A DNA stretch of 16,205 bases, from positions 1 through 16,205 of the forward strand of contig JARHZY010000127.1 in assembly GCA_029264655.1 (NCBI GenBank), given 5' to 3'. Under the pieces are notes generated by a model, which saw nothing but the letters and a program-made list of their open reading frames with translations, was not told the DNA's origin and searched no databases. Of this stretch, positions 1 to 8,393 are shown piece after piece (position 1 is the stretch's first letter; each line of letters starts with the position of its first letter). This stretch comes from Helicobacter sp. Its GTDB lineage: Bacteria > Campylobacterota > Campylobacteria > Campylobacterales > Helicobacteraceae. The translations under genes were made by a program, and so were the position numbers.

Positions 1-255
1 ATCAATTTCTATATTATGTTCTAATGTGCTTGTTTGGAGTATTTTTGACAATGCTTCTATATTGCTATAAAGGGCTTTTTTGGGTGCAATCTTTCTTTTT
101 AATGTTTCATATAGATGAGTTTTATCAGAGAGACGAGGCAAAAAACAATTATATGCAAGTGAGCGTCCAAGTAAATCTTGAGGTATAACTTGCTTTTTAT
201 AAGCTATTGCTTGCATTGTATAGAGAATATGCTCATAAAGAGCTTCTTGTGTCAT
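1..255 (-). CDS. Unrecognised protein, N-terminal 85 residues only (cut by window edge)
   Basis: An open frame runs from an ATG at 253-255 leftward to the window edge without a stop. It gives 85 residues beginning MTQEALYEHILYTMQAIAYK. An AGGG ribosome-binding site lies about 8 nt before the ATG, and an extended -10 promoter sits 74 nt upstream, so the start looks genuine. The visible part is soluble, with no signal peptide or membrane segment, and is rich in helix-forming residues and lysine. I do not recognise the family. It lies in the same orientation as the AMIN-like gene, 85 nt downstream of its stop, but has promoter-like sequence of its own. Confidence 0.6.
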   Translation of the reverse strand, partial: MTQEALYEHILYTMQAIAYKKQVIPQDLLGRSLAYNCFLPRLSDKTHLYETLKRKIAPKKALYSNIEALSKILQTSTLEHNIEID

Positions 256-328
256 ATTGAATCCCTTTTAGGATAGTATAAATTTCATAGCATAATAACG
301 AATATGTGGTATCTCAATAATAAGCTTT

Positions 329-337
329 ATTATAACA
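329..337 (-). promoter_or_regulatory. Extended -10 promoter for the partial gene at 1-255
   Basis: On the minus strand the sequence reads TGTTATAAT, a perfect match to an extended -10 (TGnTATAAT). It lies just beyond the stop codon of the AMIN-like gene. Transcription would start near 322 and leave a leader of about 65 nt. A second, weaker -10 (TATACT, 275-280) is closer to the ATG. No -35 is evident, which is normal for Helicobacter and Campylobacter housekeeping promoters. Confidence 0.45.
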
Positions 338-340
338 TTA

Positions 341-961
341 TTATCTTAATTGGATAGTATGTGTGGTATTAGTGCTTTTTAATGTGTATTGATAGATTCC
401 ATCAAGTTCAATACTTATGCGATAAAGATTGCTTTTTGCATTTACACCAACTTTGGCATAATATTGCTCACCTGTGCCAATATTACCATCATAAGCTACA
501 CCCCTATCACGACTAAAATCTATAACAATTGTTGTTGGACTTGCAAGGAGAAAATGGCGTAATATCCTATGTTTTGGTGAATTGATTACAAATGTTTTAC
601 CTTCCATATAAAATTCGAAATCATTTAAACTAAAATAACGTTTTGCAATATTACGAATGGCTTCTTGCTGTGTAATTTTTATAGGATAATGCCAATCAAT
701 AGTTTTATCCACGCGTAGCTGCTTGCTTTCAAGTGTGCCATCAAGATTCTGAAATGTTAATGTAACGCTTTTTAATTCGCGTGCATTGCTTGGTAGTTGC
801 ACGCTTTCTGTAGTGAGATGTTTTTTACCTTTATTGTTTTGCTGGGCTTGAAAATCTCGCTGATTCGCATTAATCATAAACGGATTTTGATTAGCATAAA
901 GAGACATACAAGAGAGAAATATGCCGATTCCAACAATACATGCAATTTTGCCATTTATCAT
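341..961 (-). CDS. Secreted/periplasmic AMIN-domain-like protein
   Basis: This is a 206-residue protein. Its first 23 residues form a classic Sec signal peptide: a lysine at residue 5, a hydrophobic core, then SLYA followed by NQ as the likely signal peptidase I site. Residues of roughly 65-206 form a beta-rich region with patterns typical of AMIN domains, including TIVIDFSRD and a closing stretch YRISIELDGIYQYTL. AMIN domains in other proteins bind peptidoglycan or help localise envelope machines. No catalytic amidase domain follows, so an envelope-binding or assembly role is inferred, not shown. The start is supported by AAGGAG placed 7 nt before the ATG and a -10 box at 988-993. The specific family is uncertain. 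Confidence 0.75.
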   Translation of the reverse strand: MINGKIACIVGIGIFLSCMSLYANQNPFMINANQRDFQAQQNNKGKKHLTTESVQLPSNARELKSVTLTFQNLDGTLESKQLRVDKTIDWHYPIKITQQEAIRNIAKRYFSLNDFEFYMEGKTFVINSPKHRILRHFLLASPTTIVIDFSRDRGVAYDGNIGTGEQYYAKVGVNAKSNLYRISIELDGIYQYTLKSTNTTHTIQLR

Positions 962-1398
962 AGCATTGCTCCTTTTATTAAATCTGTATCATACATAGCA
1001 AAAAAGAGTCCAAATGCACACACGGCATGATATTAATTTAGAATAAGCTCTAAAAAATAAATTTTATTATGAATGTGTAGTAATGTGGATTGGTAGGGTA
1101 TATTTTTGCATATGCATAGTTTTATAAAGAAATCTTAATAAGTAAAATATTTATTTTACAATATAATCTTTATGGTTATATTTGATATTCAAAACTTCAA
1201 TATGATGTATTCTAGCGATAATAAATTTTTACTATATAAAATATTTATAGTTATCAATATATAAATAAATAAACATTAAAAAGTATTTGTCCCAAAAATA
1301 AGTGCTTTTATCTATTAAAATATTTTTATAATATCTGCAAAATTTTTAATATAATCATGGAAAATATAAATTTTTAAAACCACCTACCATAGCAGCTA
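962..1398. other. AT-rich intergenic region between clpA and the AMIN-like gene
   Basis: There is no credible ORF or RNA gene here. The end next to the AMIN-like gene holds its ribosome-binding site and -10 box. The rest, especially 1130-1375, is nearly pure A/T with several TATAAT-like hexamers, none of which can be assigned. A short imperfect palindrome (1388-1403) overlaps the clpA stop but lacks a U-tract, so it is at best a weak terminator. Confidence 0.5.
988..993 (-). promoter_or_regulatory. Putative -10 box of the AMIN-like gene
   Basis: TATGAT on the minus strand, 26 nt before the ATG at 961. It would start transcription near 981 and leave a short leader carrying AAGGAG. No clear -35 is visible. 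Confidence 0.4.
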
Positions 1399-3681
1399 CT
1401 ATGTTAATGCTTTTTTCTGTGTTGTTTGTATGTCAAATACAAGTTCATTATTTATTACATTGATATGGGCTACTCCACCTTTGCGTAACGCACCAAAAAG
1501 CATAGCATTGCTTAATGGTAGCTTCACAGCAGAATCTATAGTTCTTTTTATTTCGCGTGCCCCAAGTGCCTTATCAATAGAGTGTTGTGCGATAAAATGT
1601 GCTGCTTTTGGACTAAGTTTTAATGTAATGTTTTTTTCCTGCAAAGTTACATTTAAATCAGCAATATATTTTTGTGCAATTTTTTGCAATTCTGTAATAC
1701 CAAGTGGCATAAAAGTTATAATTGCATCAAGCCTACTACGAAACTCTGGGCTAAATGCATCTTTGATTGCCATATTATTTCTATTTTCATTTGTATCAAA
1801 GAAACCTACCGCATTTCCCTCTTTACTCCCTGCATTGCTTGTCATAATAAGGATAACATTTTTAAAATCTGCTTTGTTATTTTGGTTATCTGTCAATGTT
1901 GCAGAATCCATAATTTGCAACAAAATGTTATATACATCACTATGGGCTTTTTCAATCTCATCAAGCAACAATACACAATGTGGATGGGTGCGAATTTTAT
2001 TAATCAAAAGCCCTCCCTCTTCATAACCTACATATCCAGCAGGTGAGCCAATAAGTTTGCTAATGCTATGGGCTTCAGCATATTCACTCATATCAATACG
2101 TTCAAATTTTATACCAAGTATATGGGCAAGCTCCTTGCTTAATTCAGTTTTACCAACACCTGATGGACCAGTAAATAAGAAACTAGCGATAGGACGATGC
2201 AACTCGCCTAATCCTGCTTTATTAATTTTTATTTTTTCAGCAATTTTTTCAATTGCTTTATCTTGAGAAAAAATACGCTTTTTAAGCTGTGATTCTAAAT
2301 TCTTCAATAACATACTTTCATCGGCATTAATTGTTGATTTTGGAATATTAGTGATTGTAGCCATTAACATTTCGATATGCTGTTTTGTGATAATTTTGCA
2401 TTGTGTTTTTGAATCTTTTTTTATTTTTTTATTTTTTGTATTTTTTTCTATCCCATCTTTTTGTAAAAATTCATATAATTGTGCTTTTGCTCCAGCTTCG
2501 TCCATAAGATCTATGGCTTTATCTGGTAGATGTTTTTCTGTTATATATTTACTTGAAAGGCTAACGCACGCTTTTATTGCTTCTTGCTCATAAATAACAT
2601 TATGGAATTTTTCATAGAGTGGTGCAATTTTTTGTAGGATTTGCAAGCATTCTTCTTGGCTAGGTTCTTCTATTTTAATTTGTGTAAAGCGACGCGCTAA
2701 AGCCTTATCTTTATCAAATGAATTTTTATAATCATGATTTGTTGTCGCACCAATGCAACGTAGCCGACCACTAGCAAGCATTGGTTTTAAAAGATTTGAA
2801 AAGTCCATACCCCCACTATTTGATTGTCCCGCACCAACAATCATGTGAATTTCATCAAAGAAAATAATTGTATTATTATCTTTTTCTATTTCTGCTAGAA
2901 TCTTTTTAATACGTGTTTCAAATTCACCTCGATATTTTGTGCCTGCAACAACAGAGCTAACATCTATGGCATATACTACACTATTTAGCAATTTTGATGG
3001 CACATTGCCCTCTACAATACGCAATGCTAATCCCTCGACAATAGCACTTTTACCAACTCCTGCTTCACCAATAAGTATAGGATTATTTTTTTTGCGACGG
3101 CATAGAACTTGAGCAATTTGATTGATTTCTAAATCTCTTCCAATAAGTGGATCAATTTTTCCATCTAATGCAAGTTGGTTTAGATTTTTTGCATATTTAT
3201 CAAGTTGATTTTGAGAATCTTTATTTTTCTCTCGCGAATCGTCATGTTCATTGAAATCAACGACAATACGCATAACATCATCAATCTGGATACCTTGTGC
3301 ACGCAGTAGTCTCGTGCAATAGCAATCCTCTTCATGCATAAGTGCAACAAAAAAATCACCAACTCCCACACTCGTTTTATTTGCATTTTTTGCATGTGTT
3401 ATCATTTGATCAAATACACGCATAAATGCAGGTGTTTGGTGTGGTGCTTCTAGTTCTTTTAATCCACGTCCTTTTGGAACATGTTTTTCTAAATAGTTTG
3501 TTATAGATTCTAAAAGGGCTTGTGTATTTGCACCTGTTGCCCCGACAAGCTCTTTACCTAAAGGATTTTCAAGAAGCATACAAAATGCGTGCTCAATTGT
3601 TACTATATCGTGATGCATTTCTTCAACAAGATGTAAAGTTTTTTGAAGAATATTTGATAAATTTGCATTAAGTTCTCCCAT
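1399..3681 (-). CDS. clpA: ClpA, AAA+ unfoldase of the ClpAP protease
   Basis: ClpA forms a hexamer that unfolds substrates and threads them into ClpP. The 760 residues match the usual ClpA length (E. coli about 758). Residues 1-145 form the Clp N-domain that docks ClpS. AAA module D1 has Walker A GEAGVGKS (205-212) and Walker B TIIFFDEIH (271-279). Module D2 has Walker A GPSGVGKT (505-512), Walker B VLLLDEIE (570-577) and the sensor-2 GAR (707-709). There is no ClpB-type coiled-coil middle domain, only a short lysine-rich linker near 410-430. The ClpP-contacting loop, IGL/IGF in other members, appears as VGF at 625-627. The ATG has AAGGA 6 nt upstream that overlaps the clpS stop, implying translational coupling. 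Confidence 0.97.
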   Translation of the reverse strand: MGELNANLSNILQKTLHLVEEMHHDIVTIEHAFCMLLENPLGKELVGATGANTQALLESITNYLEKHVPKGRGLKELEAPHQTPAFMRVFDQMITHAKNANKTSVGVGDFFVALMHEEDCYCTRLLRAQGIQIDDVMRIVVDFNEHDDSREKNKDSQNQLDKYAKNLNQLALDGKIDPLIGRDLEINQIAQVLCRRKKNNPILIGEAGVGKSAIVEGLALRIVEGNVPSKLLNSVVYAIDVSSVVAGTKYRGEFETRIKKILAEIEKDNNTIIFFDEIHMIVGAGQSNSGGMDFSNLLKPMLASGRLRCIGATTNHDYKNSFDKDKALARRFTQIKIEEPSQEECLQILQKIAPLYEKFHNVIYEQEAIKACVSLSSKYITEKHLPDKAIDLMDEAGAKAQLYEFLQKDGIEKNTKNKKIKKDSKTQCKIITKQHIEMLMATITNIPKSTINADESMLLKNLESQLKKRIFSQDKAIEKIAEKIKINKAGLGELHRPIASFLFTGPSGVGKTELSKELAHILGIKFERIDMSEYAEAHSISKLIGSPAGYVGYEEGGLLINKIRTHPHCVLLLDEIEKAHSDVYNILLQIMDSATLTDNQNNKADFKNVILIMTSNAGSKEGNAVGFFDTNENRNNMAIKDAFSPEFRSRLDAIITFMPLGITELQKIAQKYIADLNVTLQEKNITLKLSPKAAHFIAQHSIDKALGAREIKRTIDSAVKLPLSNAMLFGALRKGGVAHINVINNELVFDIQTTQKKALT

Positions 3682-3690
3682 ATTTTTTCC

Positions 3691-4008
3691 TTATACAATA
3701 TCGCGTAAGATAAGACGCAAAGGCATGCCATTGTCGCGTATAAAATTTGTTGCTATGCTAAATTTTAATTCAGCAATATCATAAGGATAAATACCGCAAC
3801 TCCCTTCACCTGTATTGTGGATGAACTGTGTAATGTTCTGTGCATCAAGCATACTTTTATTGAAAACACGCATAAGCAATGTAATAACAAATTCTACACT
3901 TGTATAATCATCATTAAGAATTATTATTTCTTGTAATCTTGGCTGTGCTACTTCAACCGCGTGTAGTGTAGCAGAATCTGCATAATCACTATATTTATTA
4001 TCTGGCAT
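3691..4008 (-). CDS. clpS: ClpS, N-degron adaptor for ClpAP
   Basis: ClpS recognises bulky hydrophobic N-terminal residues and hands those proteins to the ClpA N-domain. The family signature is intact: LNDDYT, which holds the Asn-Asp-Asp of the substrate pocket, then VEFVITLLMRVF, then FIHNTGEGSCG with the pocket histidine, and a conserved PLRLIL end. Two starts are possible. The ATG at 4018-4020 has no good ribosome-binding site. The ATG at 4006-4008 has GGAG six bases before it, formed by the first ATG and the codon after it, so I prefer the 105-residue form (109 from the upstream ATG). The stop lies 9 nt before clpA, a clear two-gene operon. No aat leucyl/phenylalanyl transferase gene is adjacent. 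Confidence 0.95.
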   Translation of the reverse strand: MPDNKYSDYADSATLHAVEVAQPRLQEIIILNDDYTSVEFVITLLMRVFNKSMLDAQNITQFIHNTGEGSCGIYPYDIAELKFSIATNFIRDNGMPLRLILRDIV

Positions 4009-4150
4009 AGGTAACTCCATTTTTATTCATTTTACTAAAATCCTTTATTTTACCCAAAATTATGTAATTTTTGTCATTATTTCACATATTTTTCTATTTT
4101 TATAGAATCTAGTGTTCCTCGCAATGTGGTGCTATTATTTTAATTTTATT

Positions 4151-7100
4151 TTAATAAAGCATCATTTCTTCTTCATCTTTTGTATTATTAACTAACATTT
4201 CTACAGGGAAAACACGGCGTAAAATATTGAATGGTGCTTTAATAATATCTGTCGCAAGCGTAATATTAACTTTTGGGTCAATATATTTGCCACTAAGAAT
4301 TAAGTTGGTGCTAATTTGTCCCTCACGCCCTAATATTAAATACCCGATAACTGGAATCTTATTAATGAATTTACTTAAATTTTTAATTGTAGAGATACTA
4401 AGATTTACATTCATTTCTTGCGTATCAATATCAATAATACCTTGCCCATTAATATCCATAGAGCTTCCAAGTAAAAAAATATTTTGCAATCCGATATAAT
4501 CACTATTAATCGCAAATAATATTTTACCATAATTGACTTGATAACCTTTTGTTGAAATATGTGGATCTTTAAACATAAAAAGTGATGGCACAGTGTCAAT
4601 GAGTGCGAAAATATTTTGCACACTTTTAAATTCAATCAAAGCAGTATTTTGAATCTCAAGTGATGCATTTAAGATTCCACCACGATAAACTCCATCAAAA
4701 CTAAAACTGCCTCCATTAAGCATTTTTTTACCGCTTTTGAGTGAAGTAAGCACAATATTAATAAAATCACCACTAAAATTTTTTGCTCTAAAATATACAT
4801 TATCTTTAATTAGAGATGCATTGAGGATACCTTTGCCATATTGTCCATCAACTATGATACGACCATCAATAAAACGAATATTAACAGAATCAAAAGGAGC
4901 TGTATAACCTAAAAAAGTAAATTGTAGATTTTCGCCAATAATATTAAAGTCTGTTGGTTTTATTTGCATTTGTTGGCGGAGCTTATTTTTAATAGCAATA
5001 AATTTTAATTCTTGCGATATAGCTGCTTCAGAGTAGGGGAGAGCATCTTTTTGTTTATCTTTAAATAAATCTATAAAAAATGGAATTTGTGATTGCATTG
5101 CTTCATCAATATTAATGCGATAGCCTTTCATACGCAACATGCTTAATGAGTCTTGACTTTTAAAATCAATATCATCATTTACAAAAACAATTAAAGCATT
5201 ATCTTGCAATTGCCCCTTAAGACTAACTTCTGTAACACGTTTGTGTGTAATAGTATAAAGTGGATGCTGCAATTTTGTAAGATTAAGTATAAAATCCATA
5301 CGTTTAAAACTTTCTTTTTGTGTATTCGTGTATGGTGTTGTTTGTAAGCTAAAATCTCCATGCGTAATTCCATAATAACGAGCAAGTGGTGAAAATTGTA
5401 AGATATTTTCTATTTTTGTAATTTTGAGTTGCAAGTTTTTACCACTTTCTAAATGCAGGCTTAATGCAGGCACATCAAGTGTAATCTTATTTTGAGCAAA
5501 GGAGAGATTAAGATGGATATTTGTCTTTTTGATATTTAAAAAATCTTGTTCTAAAGAGAAGGAATCTTTTTCTTTTTCTATTTCTTGGCGAGCAAGAGTC
5601 ATTAATTCTTTATTGCTTAATTGTTGGAAAGGGCGTGTTTTTTTTGCATGGATTTTTAGATCATTCCATACAGGATTATTTTTTAAATCTTTTAAAACAT
5701 GCTCATCTTCTTTTGCAGTTTTTCCATCATCTTTTATATCTTTTTTAGGTAACGTTTTAATAATGTCTTGAGATAACTCGCGATTTTGCAATTGTTGCTT
5801 TTTTGCATTTTCAAGCAACTTATATGCATCGTTAGTATCTGTGGTTTGTGGCTTGGCTTGTGTATTCGTATGGAGTAATGTGTGGATACCAAATTGTCTC
5901 AAATTGGCTTGCATTGTGCTATTTGGTGTATTTTGTTCAAAGTAGATTCCATCATTTGTATGTTGTGGTGCGGGCGTTATAGAATCTTGTTGCATATATT
6001 GTGTGCCATGCGGTATTGCAATATTATTAGATATATTATTTAATGCAATATTGGTAAGGCTATGCTGTTGTGTAGTGGTTGGTGTATTTGGCATTAGTTT
6101 TAAATCTTTGAGATTATTTGTATTTAATATGGCACTATGAATATAAGTATTTGCTTGGATGTATTGTTTATTTAAGTCAAGCAATACATTTGCATCAGCT
6201 TCAATAAGACGTTGCCATTTTACCCTATTGCCATTAATATACACTAGTTTTTGGCTTGGAGTAATATCAAGGGCTATATTAAGACTATTGGCTTTTAATG
6301 GAATATCATAAAGCTTTAAAGCGGTGTTTTGGGCTTGGATAATACCCTGCAATGAAAATAAAGGTTTGGTTGGTTTTTGCTCATTGTGTTTAATTTCAAT
6401 TTTTAGGTGCATACCTATTGTTTCACTATTGGTTAATTGTGAAAGATTTGGGTTATATAATAATTCATTTGTTAATGTTGTGTCTGGATTTAGTTCTAGG
6501 ATTTTTGCATACAAATTCTCATTATGTGTTGCTGTTGGTTTTACTTTGGTTTCCATATCAGATTGCAGTTGCGATATATTTGCTTGTATTGAAGTTTGCT
6601 TTGATTTTAGTGCATTTTTTACAATGTCTTCTGTGTTATTTATTGCTTGTTGTATTTGTGTAGCATTATTTGTTTTTACATTATTCTTTTTTGTCTTTAT
6701 TGTATTGCGGGCTAGAGATTGTTGGGTAAGTGGCAATACAACACCATAATGTGCAAGTATTTTTGCCATATTGGTATCAAAACGCATGTTTTTCCCATTC
6801 AACTCAAGAATAAAATCACTATGTGGCATATTTGCAATAAGAATTTCTGAATTACTTAAATCCATACCTGCAAATGTTGCCTCTAAGGGAACAATTTTTA
6901 AGTTTGCATCTTGTAGTGTCAGTGTAGTTTGTTTGGCAAGAATTGGTTTTATATTTTTAGCTAAATAGACTTTTGGATTTTCTACTATAATGCTTGCTTT
7001 TGTATTGTGAAGTAATGTTTCTCCAATATTTTCTAATTGTATATGCATATATAAATCTGCTAACTGCATATTTTCATATTCAATATTATCAAAAATCCAA

Positions 7101-8365
7101 TTTTGCAATGTTTGTTGTAATCGTTTGTTTTGCATATTCTCTATAAAAGGCCTTATTAGTTGGATATCTTGTAATGGGGTGCTATGGGCATGAAGCGTAA
7201 TATCGCGGAAATTTGTTACACCTTTTAATGTGATATATTCTTTTATGTTTTGATCTTTTATTGCATTAATATCAAAAAGGAATTGTTTTTTAGGAATAGA
7301 GTAAATAAGCTCACCGCCAAAATGCAAAGGAATTGTTTTTAGCTGAAATTTATCAATTTTTAAGTAAAGATTGTTTTGATTGTTTGTGATAGCAAAATTT
7401 GCATCAAAAAGTGTGCCTTGCACGCGATAGTTTGTATTTGCATAATCAATATTCCATTGGTGGTTATTGGGTAGTCGCAATTGCTCAATATTAAGACGTT
7501 CAAAATAGCTCAATACATAAAGTGTTCTCTGTGTATAATTAATGATGCTTTGTAATGCTTCATTAAAAGTCGGTGTAATTGCACTTACATCATCTTTTTT
7601 ACGATTCAAGCCACTTAAATCAAGTGTTGCTATTTCTAAAACAAGCTTATTTTGTAATTGTAAAAATATATTATGAATCGCAATATTACCAAATTGCAAA
7701 TGCTTAATAAATATTCCATGCACAAGAATCTTATAACCTGCAATAGTTATACAACATAAAATTACAAAAAATATGCTAAGCCTTACAAGCGGATTACGTT
7801 TTTTCTTTATGTTTTTACCCTGTTTCTTCTTGCGTTTATCTGCTTGTTTTTCTGTGTTTTCTTTGGTATATACGGCAGGAAATGGTATATGTGTTGTTTG
7901 GGATTCTAGAATGTTGGTTTCTAATGTTATTTTAGAATCTTGTGTTGCAATACCATCATTACTCGATTGATTTATGTTATTTTGTTCTGTAATATCTTGC
8001 TTTAATGGATATATTGTTTGTTTTAGTGTATGATTAATAGTTGAAAAATTTATGAGAGGTATTTCTATGGGCATAGGATTAACATTATTTTTTTTTACTA
8101 TTAAATCGCTTTGCTCTAAAAGCCGGTTTGTTTTTGATAAATTGCTATCATTAATAAGCGATTCATGTGCATTTAGGTTTTGTTCTCGACACATAGATTC
8201 CTGCTGTGCAACTTCTTTAGCTTTAGAATTTAATGCATTAGATTCTAAAGCGGTCGGCATATCGTTTTTTTCTTGGAAAAGTGGGTCTGTAGCATCACCA
8301 ACTTGGTTTTTTAAGCTTACTTCAAGATTAAAATCTTTTTTTTCATTATTTTCTTTATTTAGCAT
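4151..8365 (-). CDS. Very large AsmA-like (DUF3971/YhdP-type) envelope protein
   Basis: This 1404-residue protein has four parts. Residues 1-190 are hydrophilic and probably disordered, ending in a strongly basic stretch (177-190, KRKKKQGKNIKKKR). One membrane helix follows at about 194-216. A very long periplasmic part of beta-strand-rich repeats runs to the end, broken by low-complexity inserts near 548-620 and 757-945 (Q/N/T/K-rich). The C-terminal region, about 1150-1385, has the AsmA-like C-terminal pattern, including IPVIGYLILGREGQIS and LSGKYIDPKVN. Large AsmA-like proteins in Gram-negatives form hydrophobic grooves proposed to move phospholipids between membranes; that role here is inference. 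The start has only a weak AAGAG about 10 nt upstream. M36 is an alternative start. Confidence 0.8.
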   Translation of the reverse strand: MLNKENNEKKDFNLEVSLKNQVGDATDPLFQEKNDMPTALESNALNSKAKEVAQQESMCREQNLNAHESLINDSNLSKTNRLLEQSDLIVKKNNVNPMPIEIPLINFSTINHTLKQTIYPLKQDITEQNNINQSSNDGIATQDSKITLETNILESQTTHIPFPAVYTKENTEKQADKRKKKQGKNIKKKRNPLVRLSIFFVILCCITIAGYKILVHGIFIKHLQFGNIAIHNIFLQLQNKLVLEIATLDLSGLNRKKDDVSAITPTFNEALQSIINYTQRTLYVLSYFERLNIEQLRLPNNHQWNIDYANTNYRVQGTLFDANFAITNNQNNLYLKIDKFQLKTIPLHFGGELIYSIPKKQFLFDINAIKDQNIKEYITLKGVTNFRDITLHAHSTPLQDIQLIRPFIENMQNKRLQQTLQNWIFDNIEYENMQLADLYMHIQLENIGETLLHNTKASIIVENPKVYLAKNIKPILAKQTTLTLQDANLKIVPLEATFAGMDLSNSEILIANMPHSDFILELNGKNMRFDTNMAKILAHYGVVLPLTQQSLARNTIKTKKNNVKTNNATQIQQAINNTEDIVKNALKSKQTSIQANISQLQSDMETKVKPTATHNENLYAKILELNPDTTLTNELLYNPNLSQLTNSETIGMHLKIEIKHNEQKPTKPLFSLQGIIQAQNTALKLYDIPLKANSLNIALDITPSQKLVYINGNRVKWQRLIEADANVLLDLNKQYIQANTYIHSAILNTNNLKDLKLMPNTPTTTQQHSLTNIALNNISNNIAIPHGTQYMQQDSITPAPQHTNDGIYFEQNTPNSTMQANLRQFGIHTLLHTNTQAKPQTTDTNDAYKLLENAKKQQLQNRELSQDIIKTLPKKDIKDDGKTAKEDEHVLKDLKNNPVWNDLKIHAKKTRPFQQLSNKELMTLARQEIEKEKDSFSLEQDFLNIKKTNIHLNLSFAQNKITLDVPALSLHLESGKNLQLKITKIENILQFSPLARYYGITHGDFSLQTTPYTNTQKESFKRMDFILNLTKLQHPLYTITHKRVTEVSLKGQLQDNALIVFVNDDIDFKSQDSLSMLRMKGYRINIDEAMQSQIPFFIDLFKDKQKDALPYSEAAISQELKFIAIKNKLRQQMQIKPTDFNIIGENLQFTFLGYTAPFDSVNIRFIDGRIIVDGQYGKGILNASLIKDNVYFRAKNFSGDFINIVLTSLKSGKKMLNGGSFSFDGVYRGGILNASLEIQNTALIEFKSVQNIFALIDTVPSLFMFKDPHISTKGYQVNYGKILFAINSDYIGLQNIFLLGSSMDINGQGIIDIDTQEMNVNLSISTIKNLSKFINKIPVIGYLILGREGQISTNLILSGKYIDPKVNITLATDIIKAPFNILRRVFPVEMLVNNTKDEEEMMLY

Positions 8366-8393
8366 TATACATGTACTCTTTGAAATATGTTTA

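Noticed and set aside
1388..1403. Palindrome CATAGCAGCTACTATG at the clpA stop as a terminator
   Set aside because: It has one mismatch, overlaps the stop codon and has no U-tract on the minus strand.
1672..2593. Plus-strand open frames across clpA
   Set aside because: They are shadows of clpA, lacking ribosome-binding sites and recognisable protein character.
4093..4120. TTCTAT/ATAGAA stem downstream of the AsmA-like gene as a terminator
   Set aside because: It is a six-pair A/T-rich stem without a clear T-tract on the relevant strand, too weak to call.
8052..8393. In-frame upstream extension of mltG
   Set aside because: It is fully antisense to the AsmA-like gene, has atypical Ser/Phe/Cys-rich composition, and would place a long odd segment before the membrane anchor. 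The first sensible ATG is 8394.
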